Of a stretch of 64,000 bases of DNA, positions 15,681 through 24,988 are shown one piece after another. The DNA comes from Paraperibacillus esterisolvens. GTDB lineage: Bacteria; Bacillota; Bacilli; Bacillales; DSM-1321. The DNA is taken from assembly GCF_046237625.1 (NCBI RefSeq), contig NZ_CP143545.1, positions 558,001-622,000 of the forward strand, read 5' to 3'. Made by a program: the position numbers and the translations under genes. Positions within the stretch are counted from its first letter, which is position 1. Every line of letters begins with the position of its first letter. Under the pieces are notes generated by a model that did no database searches, was not told where the DNA came from, and saw only the letters and a list, made by a program, of their open reading frames with translations.

Positions 15681-16730
15681 ATGAAAAAAATCGGTATCGG
15701 CTTGTTATCATTGATTCTATTGGCTGGGGCTGCCGGCTGTTCGTCTTCCTCGGGCGGAGAGGACGCTTCCGGCAAGGCTGCGGATAATAAAAAAACAAAA
15801 TCGATTGAATTGCTCAATGTATCTTATGACCCGACCCGTGAGTTCTACGAAGCGGTGAACAAAAGCTTTGCCTCTCGCTGGAAGGAGAAGACCGGCCAGG
15901 ATGTAAAGATCAATCAGTCCCATGGCGGGTCTGGGAAACAGTCAAGGGCGGTCATTGACGGCCTGGAAGCGGATGTTGTCACCCTTGCACTTGCCTATGA
16001 TATCGATGCGATCGCGCAGGCAGGCAAACTGTCCCGGGACTGGCAGAAAAGGCTTAAGGATAACAGCTCCCCATATACCTCCACGATTGTATTCTTGGTC
16101 AGGAAGGGAAATCCAAAGGGCATTAAGGACTGGGATGATTTAATAAAGCCAGGCGTATCTGTAATTACCCCTAATCCAAAAACATCCGGAGGGGCGAGGT
16201 GGAACTATCTGGCCGCCTGGGGTTATGCCTTGAAACAAAATAATGGAGATGAAGAAAAAGCAAAGGAATTTACAGGCAGGCTTTTCAAAAATGTGCCGGT
16301 CCTGGATTCAGGTGCACGCGGCTCAACGACCACATTTGTTGAGCGGGGGATTGGCGATGTCCTCATTGCCTGGGAAAATGAAGCTTTTCTGGCCATGAAT
16401 GAGCTCGGCAAGGATAAGTTTGAAATGGTCGTTCCTTCTGTCAGTATCCTGGCTGAGCCGCCTGTCGCCGTGGTGGATAAAGTGGCCGAAAAACGAGGTA
16501 CAGCTGAGGCGGCAAAGGCATATCTTGAGTATCTTTATACAGATGAAGGGCAGAAGCTTGCCGCAGAGAATTATTATCGCCCCCGCTCGAAGGAAGCACT
16601 TGAAAAGTATGGCAGCCACTTTCCGGACATCAACCTGTTTACGATTGATGAGCTCTTCGGAGGCTGGACAAAGGCACAAAAGAAGCATTTTAATGATGGC
16701 GGCATGTTTGATGCTATTTATAAACCATAA
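15681..16730 (+). CDS. sbp: Sulfate ABC transporter substrate-binding lipoprotein
   Basis: A 349-residue sulfate/thiosulfate-binding protein: lipoprotein signal with cysteine 20 (LAGAAGC), then the family hallmarks LLNVSYDPTREFYEAVN, HGGSGKQSRAVIDGLEADVV, LAYDIDAI, TPNPKTSGGARWNYLAAW and the C-terminal YRPRSKEAL. It delivers sulfate to CysTW from the outer membrane face. The gene is first of a four-gene transporter set (sbp-cysT-cysW-cysA) with gaps of 12-18 bp. Confidence 0.95.
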   Translation: MKKIGIGLLSLILLAGAAGCSSSSGGEDASGKAADNKKTKSIELLNVSYDPTREFYEAVNKSFASRWKEKTGQDVKINQSHGGSGKQSRAVIDGLEADVVTLALAYDIDAIAQAGKLSRDWQKRLKDNSSPYTSTIVFLVRKGNPKGIKDWDDLIKPGVSVITPNPKTSGGARWNYLAAWGYALKQNNGDEEKAKEFTGRLFKNVPVLDSGARGSTTTFVERGIGDVLIAWENEAFLAMNELGKDKFEMVVPSVSILAEPPVAVVDKVAEKRGTAEAAKAYLEYLYTDEGQKLAAENYYRPRSKEALEKYGSHFPDINLFTIDELFGGWTKAQKKHFNDGGMFDAIYKP

Positions 16731-16748
16731 AGAAGGGAATTGACATCT

Positions 16749-17585
16749 TTGCTCAAGGTAGTAAAAAAGCGCTCCAATCTGCCGGGATTCGGCCTTTCGC
16801 TTGGCTATTCAATTATCTATCTAAGCCTGATTGTGCTGATTCCAATTACTGTTTTATTCATCAAAGCAGCAGAATTAAGCGTTGCGGATTTCTGGAACAT
16901 TGTCACAGATAAGCGGGTGATTGCTTCTTTTAAAGTCACCTTTGGAACGTCCTTTGCAGCTGCATTGGTGAATGCGGTATTTGGTACACTAATTGCCTGG
17001 GTGCTGGTCCGGTATGAATTTTATGGACGCCGCCTGGTTGATGCGCTGGTGGACCTTCCTTTCGCACTGCCTACGGCGGTAGCAGGCATTGCCCTCACAG
17101 CCATATATGCGCCAAATGGCTGGGTCGGTCAGTTTTTTGAGCCGCTGGGCATCAAAATTGCCTTTACCCAGCTCGGTATCGGGATTGCACTCATATTCAT
17201 CGGACTTCCGTTTGTCGTCCGCTCAGTCCAGCCAGTGCTTCAGGATTTAGACAAACAATATGAAGAAGCAGCGGCCTCACTCGGAGCCGGATCTTCCCAG
17301 ATCTTTTTCAAAATCATTTTTCCCGCCATTTTCCCGGCCCTCCTGACAGGCTTCGCGCTGGCCTTTGCAAGGGCTCTTGGTGAGTATGGATCGGTCGTGT
17401 TCATTTCCGGGAATATGCCGATGAAGACGGAAATCGTTCCCCTGCTGATCATCACAAAACTTGAGCAATATGACTACACAGGAGCGGCTGCCATTGCCTC
17501 GGTCATGCTCGTGCTGTCTTTTCTTATCCTGTTTCTGATCAATGTATGGCAGTGGAAAAGTTCTGGAAGGCATAAAGCGATATAG
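16749..17585 (+). CDS. cysT: Sulfate ABC transporter permease CysT
   Basis: A 278-residue permease with about six membrane helices and the EAA loop EEAAASLGAGSSQIFFKIIFP that docks on CysA. LVDLPFALPTAVAGIALT and EYGSVVFISGNMP are CysT-type signatures. Two in-frame TTG codons are candidates: 16740 is only 2 nt from AAGGG (16733-16737), while 16749 is 11 nt away and is chosen. It pairs with CysW. Confidence 0.93.
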   Translation: MLKVVKKRSNLPGFGLSLGYSIIYLSLIVLIPITVLFIKAAELSVADFWNIVTDKRVIASFKVTFGTSFAAALVNAVFGTLIAWVLVRYEFYGRRLVDALVDLPFALPTAVAGIALTAIYAPNGWVGQFFEPLGIKIAFTQLGIGIALIFIGLPFVVRSVQPVLQDLDKQYEEAAASLGAGSSQIFFKIIFPAIFPALLTGFALAFARALGEYGSVVFISGNMPMKTEIVPLLIITKLEQYDYTGAAAIASVMLVLSFLILFLINVWQWKSSGRHKAI

Positions 17586-17600
17586 AAAGGGTTTTTGAGG

Positions 17601-18485
17601 ATGAAACAAATTGCAGGAACAGAAAAAAATGCAGGAAGGGAGAGAGGTCCAGCTGCCGCCAGGAGGCTTTTGATTATTACTGCTCTGCTGTTTATCGGTT
17701 TTTTCATCATTATTCCTTTGGCCGCTGTATTTTCTGAGAGTCTAAAGAAAGGGTGGGAGCTTTATTTCCTTTCGCTGACAGATCCGGATGCCCTGGCAGC
17801 CGTCAAGCTGACTCTGCTGGTCGCCGCCATTTCCGTCCCGTTGAATACGGCATTCGGAGTGGCTGCTGCCTGGGCCATAACCAAGTTTGACTTTAAGGGA
17901 AAAAATGCGCTGACCACCCTTATTGATATCCCTTTCGCGGTTTCGCCTGTCATAGCCGGGCTTGTGTTTGTCCTGTTGTTCGGCTCGCAGGGACTGCTCG
18001 GCCCAATTCTTGAAGACCGGGATATCAAGATTATTTTCGCTGTGCCGGGCATTGTGCTGGCTACCATTTTTGTAACGTTCCCTTTTGTGGTCAGGGAATT
18101 GATCCCGATTATGCAGGAGCAGGGCACAGAGGAAGAGCAGGCAGCGCTGACACTTGGGGCGGGAGGCTGGCAGATTTTCTGGAGGGTGACCCTGCCCAAC
18201 ATCAAGTGGGGGCTGCTGTATGGAGTTATCCTCTGCAATGCGCGTGCCATGGGTGAATTTGGTGCCGTTTCTGTTGTTTCAGGGCATATCAGGGGACTAA
18301 CGAACACCCTGCCCCTCCATGTAGAAATCTTATACAATGAATACAATTTCACTGCCGCGTTTGCAGCCGCATCCCTGCTTGCACTCCTGGCGCTGGTTAC
18401 ACTCTTTTTAAAAAGCTTTATAGAATGGAAAACATTGCGGCAGTCACTGAATACCGAACGTTCTGTCGATCGCAAAGCTGGCTGA
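17601..18485 (+). CDS. cysW: Sulfate ABC transporter permease CysW
   Basis: A 294-residue permease with a short basic N-terminus, about six membrane helices, LIDIPFAVSPVIAGLVFVLL, and the EAA loop EEQAALTLGAGGWQIFWRVTLP. MGEFGAVSVVSGHIRG is the CysW-type ending. GAAAGGG (17584-17590) is 10 nt before ATG 17601, preferred over TTG 17595. It forms the membrane heterodimer with CysT. Confidence 0.93.
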   Translation: MKQIAGTEKNAGRERGPAAARRLLIITALLFIGFFIIIPLAAVFSESLKKGWELYFLSLTDPDALAAVKLTLLVAAISVPLNTAFGVAAAWAITKFDFKGKNALTTLIDIPFAVSPVIAGLVFVLLFGSQGLLGPILEDRDIKIIFAVPGIVLATIFVTFPFVVRELIPIMQEQGTEEEQAALTLGAGGWQIFWRVTLPNIKWGLLYGVILCNARAMGEFGAVSVVSGHIRGLTNTLPLHVEILYNEYNFTAAFAAASLLALLALVTLFLKSFIEWKTLRQSLNTERSVDRKAG

Positions 18486-18497
18486 GGAGGAAATTAT

Positions 18498-19535
18498 ATG
18501 AGCATCAGCATCAAAGGCGTATCCAAGGCCTTTAATAAATATCCCGCTGTGAATGACCTGTCCCTTACCATTCCAACCGGCGGCTTCGCTGCGCTTCTTG
18601 GACCGTCGGGTTCAGGCAAGACTACACTTCTGCGCCTGATCGCCGGCCTTGAGTATCCTGATGAGGGGCATATCTTTTTTAATGGAACAGATTATACCCA
18701 GAAGTCTGTCAAGGAACGGAAGGTAGGCTTCGTCTTTCAGCATTATGCACTATTCAAGCATATGACCATCTTTGAGAATATTGCTTTCGGTCTCAGGGTA
18801 AAGCCAAGAGGCATCAGGCCGGGAAAAGCGGTAATCAGGGAGAAGGTATATGAATTATTGAAACTAGTGCAGCTTGAGGAAACGGCAGGCAGGTATCCCT
18901 CGCAGCTTTCAGGCGGCCAGAGGCAGCGGATTGCACTGGCACGTGCGCTTGCAGTGGAACCGGAAATCCTGCTGCTTGATGAACCTTTCGGAGCTCTTGA
19001 TGCAAAGGTGCGGCAGGACCTCAGAATCTGGCTGAGGGAGCTTCACGAAAAATTGAACATCACAACTATTTTTGTTACTCATGATCAGGAAGAGGCACTA
19101 GAAATGGCAGATGAGATCGTAGTCATGAACGAGGGCAGGATCGAGCAGACAGGAAGTCCCTGGGACGTGTATCATGCCCCTGCCAATCCGTTTGTATACA
19201 GCTTCCTCGGAAGGCTTAATACCTTAAAGGATCCGGCTGGAATAACCAGTTATATCAGGCCGCATGAGGTCCTCCTCTCGGCCTCCCGCACAGGATCAAG
19301 GCTCCCGGCAGAAGTGATTTCGGTACATGGGGCAGGATCCACGGTCCGTCTTCATTTGCGCATTCCCGGTAGAGAAGAACTGCTCGAAGCCGAGCTCAGC
19401 GCGGAAAAGTACAGGGAACTTGGTACAATTGAAAGGGGTGGGCTAATATACGCCGACCTGGGCAGGGCTGTATTTTTTGAGGGGAATCAATTAAAATCTC
19501 TTTCTGAAAGCTGTAAAACATTTGTAAAAATCTAA
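18498..19535 (+). CDS. cysA: Sulfate ABC transporter ATP-binding protein CysA
   Basis: A 345-residue ABC ATPase: Walker A GPSGSGKTT (residues 35-43), Q loop VFQHYALFKHMT, signature LSGGQRQRIALARAL, Walker B ILLLDEPFGALD, and H loop FVTHDQEEALEMAD. The C-terminal 110 residues form a TOBE-type regulatory domain (YIRPHEV...). GAGGAGG lies before the ATG. It energises CysTW. A terminator follows at 19543. Confidence 0.93.
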   Translation: MSISIKGVSKAFNKYPAVNDLSLTIPTGGFAALLGPSGSGKTTLLRLIAGLEYPDEGHIFFNGTDYTQKSVKERKVGFVFQHYALFKHMTIFENIAFGLRVKPRGIRPGKAVIREKVYELLKLVQLEETAGRYPSQLSGGQRQRIALARALAVEPEILLLDEPFGALDAKVRQDLRIWLRELHEKLNITTIFVTHDQEEALEMADEIVVMNEGRIEQTGSPWDVYHAPANPFVYSFLGRLNTLKDPAGITSYIRPHEVLLSASRTGSRLPAEVISVHGAGSTVRLHLRIPGREELLEAELSAEKYRELGTIERGGLIYADLGRAVFFEGNQLKSLSESCKTFVKI

Positions 19536-19542
19536 TAAAAGA

Positions 19543-19572
19543 GGCTGCCCGCACTCGCTGGCAGCCAATTTT
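19543..19572 (+). terminator. Terminator of the sulfate transporter operon
   Basis: GGCTGCC / GGCAGCC with a 10-nt loop followed by AATTTTAA, 8 nt past the cysA stop. Confidence 0.65.
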
Positions 19573-19659
19573 AATGGCCAGAAGGATAGGTGCGTACCTA
19601 ATTAAAGAGCCTTAAATTAGTATTTTGATTCCAATATCATTTTTTGACCAAGCCATTAG

Positions 19660-19692
19660 CCCGTACCTGCCCTGAAACAAGGCAGGTACGGG
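19660..19692. repeat. 12-bp perfect hairpin of unknown role
   Basis: CCCGTACCTGCC (19660-19671) and GGCAGGTACGGG (19681-19692) are exact complements around CTGAAACAA. No T run follows on either strand. It sits in the 456-bp gap between cysA and a Nudix gene. Confidence 0.5.
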
Positions 19693-19797
19693 TCCATAGG
19701 GGGTAGGAATTAAATGCGCTTTCCATGCATCTGTAATAAACTTCAGCCGGGATATATTGCAGACTTTTTGTTTAGGAGATCATCAGTATTTAAGCCT

Positions 19798-19931
19798 TAA
19801 TCTCTTTTGATTCCGGGAATGGTACAGTTACAGCTGCTGAGACGGTTGGAAGCATACTCAGGTGAAGGGTCTGCTATTTCCGAAAATTTCCCCCGCCCTC
19901 CGTCAGTGCGGCTAAAACAGGGCTGACCATA
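19798..19931 (-). pseudogene. Possible gene remnant in the gap before the Nudix gene
   Basis: The minus strand reads as protein-like sequence, MVSPVLAALTEGGGNFRK, a TAG, then LHLSMLPTVSAAVTVPFPES and KEIKA with a final TAA. No ribosome binding site is present. It may be the decayed end of a gene, but the family was not recognised. Confidence 0.2.
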
Positions 19932-19991
19932 TGTATTTATGTAAAATAATTAGTGAAGCTTTAATTACATAATGGGGGTGCTGATAAAAAT

Positions 19992-20480
19992 ATGGGGATG
20001 TCACAATATTACAGTAAGCTGAGGGAGACGCATGGCAGCGGACTCTTGCTCCTTCCCAGTGTAGCGGGCATTATCCGCAATGATGCGGGGGAGATTATGC
20101 TTCAAAATAAAGGGAATGGGGAGAAGTGGAGCCTGCCTGCGGGAGCGCTCGAGCCGGGAGAAACACCTGCTGATGCAGTGGCGCGGGAGGTTTGGGAGGA
20201 AACGGGCCTCAGAGTCACGCCAAAACGCTTGGCAGGCGTGTTCGGAGGCAGGGAATTCAGATATCAATATCCAAATGGGCATGAGGTGGAGTATGTAGTA
20301 TTCCTGTTTGAATGTGAGGCAGACCATATAGCCCGGCAGCCAGTCGATGAGGAAACAGCAGAACTCCGCTTTTTCAAACCTGAGGAAATGCCTGAGCTTG
20401 CCCTGCCTTATCCTTTGTTTCTATTCACAGAGGAGGAATTCGGATCGGCTTATTTCCAGGGAGCGGATAAAATTCTATGA
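19992..20480 (+). CDS. Nudix hydrolase
   Basis: A 162-residue Nudix protein. The Nudix box is GALEPGETPADAVAREVWEE followed by TGL, with the metal-binding REVWEE intact. The N-terminal SVAGIIRNDAGEIMLQNKG is usual for nucleotide-diphosphate-X hydrolases, and WSLPAG precedes the box. GGGGGTG 11 nt upstream supports ATG 19992. Substrate not determinable. Confidence 0.9.
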   Translation: MGMSQYYSKLRETHGSGLLLLPSVAGIIRNDAGEIMLQNKGNGEKWSLPAGALEPGETPADAVAREVWEETGLRVTPKRLAGVFGGREFRYQYPNGHEVEYVVFLFECEADHIARQPVDEETAELRFFKPEEMPELALPYPLFLFTEEEFGSAYFQGADKIL

Positions 20481-20580
20481 GGTGAAGGCCAATCTGTTTT
20501 TGGCGGAATGAAAGAATTCCTATCTGTCTGGCGCCGTTTTCATTATAATGATGGTAGACTAAAAGACAGGAGATGATAGG

Positions 20581-20961
20581 ATGTTCAGACGAAATGAACC
20601 TAAATTCGAAGCGGCAGAAGAAATGGAAGTAGAAGTAGAAAATATCTATGAAATTCTGCCCCCGCCGGGGACGATCATCGGCGAAGCAACAGAAGAGGAA
20701 ATGAATGAGGCAGCCGATCTTGAATGCAGGCATATGGCTTTTATGAGGCTGCAGGATATGAATGTACAGCTCGATGGTGCCGCCTATAAAGATCTTCTGA
20801 AGGAATTCCAGGATTTCGAAAGGGATTCCAGCCGTTTTTGGAGAAAAATGTCCCGCCGGCTCTCTGTACCTTATGAGTGGCCGATCCGGATTGATCATGC
20901 CAATGGGCCGATTTATATGGGAGAGCATGATTTTATGGAAGAGGAAGAAGACGAAGATTGA
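20581..20961 (+). CDS. Hypothetical acidic protein (126 aa)
   Basis: No family recognised. The 126 residues are strongly acidic at the ends (AAEEMEVEVENIYEIL at the start, MEEEEDED at the end), with a helical middle (LKEFQDFERDSSRFWRKMSR). No signal peptide or membrane segment. Coding is supported by AGGAGATGATAGG directly before the ATG, an upstream CATTATAATG -10 region, and a strong terminator after the stop. Monocistronic. Confidence 0.75.
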   Translation: MFRRNEPKFEAAEEMEVEVENIYEILPPPGTIIGEATEEEMNEAADLECRHMAFMRLQDMNVQLDGAAYKDLLKEFQDFERDSSRFWRKMSRRLSVPYEWPIRIDHANGPIYMGEHDFMEEEEDED

Positions 20962-20975
20962 TAGAAGGAAAGAGC

Positions 20976-21012
20976 AGCCGCCCGGGATGATGAAGGCGGC
21001 TTTTCTTTTTTT
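20976..21012. terminator. Terminator between convergent genes
   Basis: AGCCGCC / GGCGGCT stem with a 12-nt loop followed by TTTCTTTTTTT; lies between the acidic protein gene and the minus-strand DinB gene. Confidence 0.85.
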
Positions 21013-21017
21013 ATTAC

Positions 21018-21512
21018 CTAACGCCTTCTCCAATCTGCTGGCTCTATCCTAGGTGAGTTCGCGAACACCAAGTCTGAAGAAACGGGCTTGATCCCCATTT
21101 CCCTGGCCCATACAGACAGCTGGCCGATATGATGGATTTCATGTGCCGCAATATGCTGTAATATCTTTTGATGCGTCAATCGGATGGTTTCCCCGCTTTT
21201 CCTCGTAATCTCTAAAAATCTGCTGCTGCTGGATTCTGAGCTCAGAAATCTGCGTGTGACCGCCTTGGTTTCCTGGGAATATGCCTCCACCTGGGAAAGG
21301 CTCGTAATTTCAGCTATATCACGGACGATTACCGGAGCGCCCTCCATCTGGTTGATCCAAATCTGTTCGCAATCTATCACATGATACAGATTATGGAGGA
21401 TGCTCCTCATGCCGCCTATCCTCGTTTTTGTAAGTTCATCAGCAGAAATCCTTCCGGACCATGAGAACCAGTCCTCCCTGATCTGCCAATTATAGAGAAA
21501 CAATTCCAGCAT
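21018..21512 (-). CDS. DinB/YfiT-family putative metal-dependent enzyme
   Basis: A 164-residue DinB-like four-helix bundle. Metal-binding histidines are visible in LYHVIDCE and in HIAAHEIHHIGQL. Relatives are thiol transferases or hydrolases, often bacillithiol-linked in Bacillaceae. ATG 21512 is preferred over GTG 21521 because AGGAGG (21526-21521 on the minus strand) is 8 nt before it. Monocistronic; substrate unknown. Confidence 0.8.
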   Translation of the reverse strand: MLELFLYNWQIREDWFSWSGRISADELTKTRIGGMRSILHNLYHVIDCEQIWINQMEGAPVIVRDIAEITSLSQVEAYSQETKAVTRRFLSSESSSSRFLEITRKSGETIRLTHQKILQHIAAHEIHHIGQLSVWAREMGIKPVSSDLVFANSPRIEPADWRRR

Positions 21513-21601
21513 ATGCTCCACCTCCTATAGAAAGAATAGTTATCATTTTAACTGTATGAATATGGTAAAATCAAAGAAAAGGTTTTCAAGGAGGCAATGT
21601 T

Positions 21602-22159
21602 ATGGATCAAGCGCTATTGATCATCGATGCACAGCAGTCTTTAATAGACGGAGACGGTGGGGAGCAGGGGGTCCACGATAAAGAGGGGCTGATCAAGAAC
21701 ATCAATAAAGTTCTGAAGGAAGCCCGGAAAAGGGATATTCCTGTCCTTTTTGTCAGGGATTTGGATGTTGCAGGGGGAGAAGGACCAGGCTTCCAGGTTC
21801 ATAGTGGAATCGAAGTACCTGCCGATCCGATCATTTTTGACAAAAAAGCAACCAATTCCTTTTATGGAACCAGACTCCAAGAGCATCTTCAGGAGCGAAA
21901 TATCAAGCATCTCGTGATTATGGGCTGCTCTACGCAGTATTGCATCGATACAGCGGTTAGGACCGCCACTGTCACTGGATATGATGTGACTCTCGTAGGA
22001 GACGGTCATTCCACATCAGATTCAAAAGTACTTTCAGCGGAACAGATCATCCAGCATCATAACGCAGCCCTCCACGGCCACTATAATGTCGATCATTTCT
22101 CGGTTGTCAGGACTTCGGACGAAGACTTGTTCAATCCGATCCATGATCAGTATCGGTGA
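21602..22159 (+). CDS. Isochorismatase-like cysteine hydrolase (first copy)
   Basis: A 185-residue cysteine hydrolase. The triad is D9 (LLIIDAQQS), a lysine near FDKKATNSF, and C114 in GCSTQYCIDTAVR, followed by the usual VTLVGDGHSTSD and QIIQHHNAAL. Relatives hydrolyse nicotinamide, ureido compounds or isochorismate; this one cannot be assigned. AAGGAGGCAATGTT precedes the ATG. A second, clearly different family member lies at 25849. Confidence 0.88.
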   Translation: MDQALLIIDAQQSLIDGDGGEQGVHDKEGLIKNINKVLKEARKRDIPVLFVRDLDVAGGEGPGFQVHSGIEVPADPIIFDKKATNSFYGTRLQEHLQERNIKHLVIMGCSTQYCIDTAVRTATVTGYDVTLVGDGHSTSDSKVLSAEQIIQHHNAALHGHYNVDHFSVVRTSDEDLFNPIHDQYR

Positions 22160-22247
22160 TGGGAACAATTTGGTACTTATCAAAACGAAATGTGCCAGAT
22201 AAAAGATGCACAGTATCTGTTAAAACCATAATACAGAGGGCAGGGTT

Positions 22248-23273
22248 ATGATCAATCAATGGAAAGAATTCATTCAAGCATTGCCTGAGCAGGAGGCAAA
22301 GTCCATACTGCTGCAAATATTCCTCCGCATACAACAGGCGAAAGAAGCAGCCCATACAAAGGAACAGCTTGCGAGTGACCTAACGGGCATTCATGGAGAG
22401 TTCTTGTCTTTTAATACAATGAAAAAGCCTGGTTCGACACCGGCTGCTGCCTATATTATCTTTGGTGAAGCAGCCGCCGGAAGCTTGAAGTTCGGATTCA
22501 AGAAGCTTAAAGGAGAGGAAAGTATCAAGGTTATTTCCTTTCCGGGAATCTTGTCGGCTGGTCCGCTGTGGAGGCTTGATGAAGAAGCGGGCATTCAGTA
22601 TAGATACCAATGGCTGGGTGCGCATCTGAATTATGAGAATAATCACATTAATGCAGAAATTGAAGAGTTCAGACAGGCTGTTTCTGATGTGACAGCACTG
22701 CCTCAGGATATACCTGTCATCATTTGTACCGGGCATAACGCTCATGAGCAAACGGGACTCCGCCTGGCTCTTAATCTCCTAAAAAGAAGAAGCAGCGTTT
22801 ATGCAATAAATCCTTCTGACAAAACAGCGGAATACAGCCGGCGCTTCGGCATAGAATTCCTGCCCCTGCATTCGGGTGAAATCGAACCTGAGCTATTGGC
22901 AAGGTTCCTTGACTATACACAGGAGGATCCTTTGCCCCAAAGGGAGAGGAACCGGCTCCAGGAGGAATGGCAGGAATTGTCAAAGGGAGAGGCGGTGCTA
23001 AGGATTTGGGAAAAAGAGATGATCAAAAGTGTGCCGAAGGAGTTCTATGATTCTTATATTCTTGAGACGGCACAGCGAATTGAGAAAAAATATGATCACG
23101 AATATATAAAATCGGCCAGGCTGATCGGGGACGTGATCGGACACCTGGAACAATATCACGGCGATGTCTTTTTTGAGTACCGCCTGAGAGAAATGATAAA
23201 GAAGGGTGTTTTTGAGATGGAAGGCAGCCTTAAGGCCATGAGGTTTTATGGCGTGAGGATATCCCGCTTCTAA
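22248..23273 (+). CDS. DUF1835/DUF3658-domain protein
   Basis: A 341-residue protein with the layout of DUF1835 (from about residue 65, AAAYIIFGEAAAGSLKFGF) followed by DUF3658 in the C-terminal third (LIGDVIGHLEQYHGDVFFEYRLRE, then EMEGSLKAMRFYGVRIS). The N-terminal 60 residues are helical. No membrane segment. AGAGGGCAGGGTT precedes the ATG. Function unknown. Confidence 0.75.
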   Translation: MINQWKEFIQALPEQEAKSILLQIFLRIQQAKEAAHTKEQLASDLTGIHGEFLSFNTMKKPGSTPAAAYIIFGEAAAGSLKFGFKKLKGEESIKVISFPGILSAGPLWRLDEEAGIQYRYQWLGAHLNYENNHINAEIEEFRQAVSDVTALPQDIPVIICTGHNAHEQTGLRLALNLLKRRSSVYAINPSDKTAEYSRRFGIEFLPLHSGEIEPELLARFLDYTQEDPLPQRERNRLQEEWQELSKGEAVLRIWEKEMIKSVPKEFYDSYILETAQRIEKKYDHEYIKSARLIGDVIGHLEQYHGDVFFEYRLREMIKKGVFEMEGSLKAMRFYGVRISRF

Positions 23274-23307
23274 AAGAGCTTCTACAAAAAGCAAAGGAGT
23301 CACTGTC

Positions 23308-23871
23308 ATGAATCCCATATTAATCGAAGTCCCGGAAAGGCTGGAAACAGAAAGGCTGCTGCTGCGGGCACCGAGGCAGTCGGGAGACGGAGCCGTTGTA
23401 AATGCTGCTATAAGAGATTCGTTTCACGAATTAAGAGAATGGCTGCCATTTGCACAGACCATTCCCGAAGTGGAGGAAACAGAAATTAATTTAAGACAGG
23501 CCCATATCAATTTTTTAAACAGGGATAGTTTCCGCTTCCTCATCTTCCTGAAGAATACAAATGAATATATTGGAACAACCGGGCTCCAGGGAATTGACTG
23601 GGATATCCCGAAAGGAGAAATCGGCTACTGGATCCACACGAAATTTGGCGGCAGGGGCTATATGAAAGAAGCTGTCGAGGCTGTCATGGACCTTGGAATC
23701 CAGACCCTCGGCTTAAGGCGGGTTGAAATCAAATGCGAATCCACCAATCATAAAAGCCGTGCCATTCCGGAGAAGCTCGGATTCAGCCTTGAGGGTATAC
23801 TGAAGAATGAAGATCTGTCTGCGGACGGGAAGAGGATTACGGATACGTGTGTTTATGCGGTGACAAATTAA
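23308..23871 (+). CDS. GNAT acetyltransferase, RimJ/RimL type
   Basis: A 187-residue GNAT enzyme of the ribosomal-protein-alanine acetyltransferase group: opening ETERLLLRAPR, GEIGYWIHTKFGGRGYMKEA for acetyl-CoA binding, and RVEIKCESTNHKSRAIPEKL with GFSLEG. AAAGGAG ten nt upstream of the ATG. It starts 34 bp after the DUF1835 gene and could be co-transcribed. Acceptor unknown. Confidence 0.88.
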   Translation: MNPILIEVPERLETERLLLRAPRQSGDGAVVNAAIRDSFHELREWLPFAQTIPEVEETEINLRQAHINFLNRDSFRFLIFLKNTNEYIGTTGLQGIDWDIPKGEIGYWIHTKFGGRGYMKEAVEAVMDLGIQTLGLRRVEIKCESTNHKSRAIPEKLGFSLEGILKNEDLSADGKRITDTCVYAVTN

Positions 23872-23907
23872 ATGCTGGAGGAGCTGGGCTTGAAGAGGGT
23901 GATGTAA

Positions 23908-24915
23908 ATGTTGAAAACTTTTAATGAACTGATTGCTTATACAGAGATATCCAGCGCCAAAAAGGAGCCTCAGGCGCAGCACTCGTCATCATCAAGGACC
24001 AGAAGATTGTCTGTGAGTGGTACTCTGGCAGGCATCATTTTGGAAAAGGCGCTAGAAAGTTAGATGAAAATTCTCAGTTTAACGTATATTCAACACGTGT
24101 AACATACATAGGATTAGCAGCGGCAATTGCAGTATTTGAGGGACGGATTCGTCTTGATGATAGATTGAGCGGCTATTTTCCAGAGCTTGACTCCAAAGTG
24201 CTGGGAGAGACAACCATCCGCCATTTGATTAGCCGCTGTACGGGACTTCTTTTTAAGGATGGAAAGGTGACCCGCCAGTTTGATGCCGGAACAGATATTG
24301 AAGGAAAGCAGCCCGATCTGCTGGCTGATATTGTGGAAAAAGCATATGGCAGAAACATAGCTGACATTTTGACAGATAAGATTTTAAAACCTATGAACTA
24401 AGAAGGCATCGTGGATGACCGAAGGGAAGCCCGCTTTGGTTTGCGACATTCATCCTCCAGGCGGTGGAGCTTCGATCAGGCTTGGCTCAGCATCAGGAGA
24501 AGACAGGAATTTATTCGTGAGCGCAAGGGAACTGGCGCAGTGGGGAAATCTCTTCTTGAGCAAAGGGAATGTCGATGGAGTCCAGATTATCCCTCAGGAG
24601 GTCTTTACACTTGCAGCTTCCATCCAGAGCCCGGGTAGTCTTCCGCCCGGACTGCCCAGATTCGGTTTCTTCTGGTGGATAAAAACAGAAACAGAAGAAC
24701 AGGGGTGCAGCTTTGATGAACTGGGTGCCAGTCTCCCTGCAGGCTCATTCCAGATTCTTGGTGCATCCGGCTGTTTCTGCACAGTGATTCCGGAGCAAAA
24801 TGCGGTGGCGGTCCGGATGTATAACAGCTTGGATGATACCGGATTTGATTATTTGGAAGATATACGGAAGTTTGGGGATATGGCTGTTTCAAGCATTGCC
24901 CAAATTAAAGAATAA
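23908..24915 (+). pseudogene. Serine hydrolase (class C beta-lactamase-like), multiply disrupted
   Basis: Three frames together spell a beta-lactamase-fold hydrolase. Frame 1 opens MLKTFNELIAYTEISS and shifts at AAAAAGG (about 23959); the middle frame carries LDENSQFNVYSTRVTYIGLA and runs to a TAA at 24399; the last resumes before 24415 with WMTEGKPALVCDIHPPG and ends QILGASGCFCTVIPEQNAV. Beyond the two frameshifts, the SxxK site reads STRV (Lys lost) and the YxN region is replaced by TDIEGKQPD. It is clearly decayed, not a sequencing artefact alone. Confidence 0.85.
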
Positions 24916-24988
24916 ATAAGAAGTGAAGGTCGTTCAACCCACAAACAGCCGTCCTTATGCGCGGATGAAAGGAGAGGAGGAAAAGACA

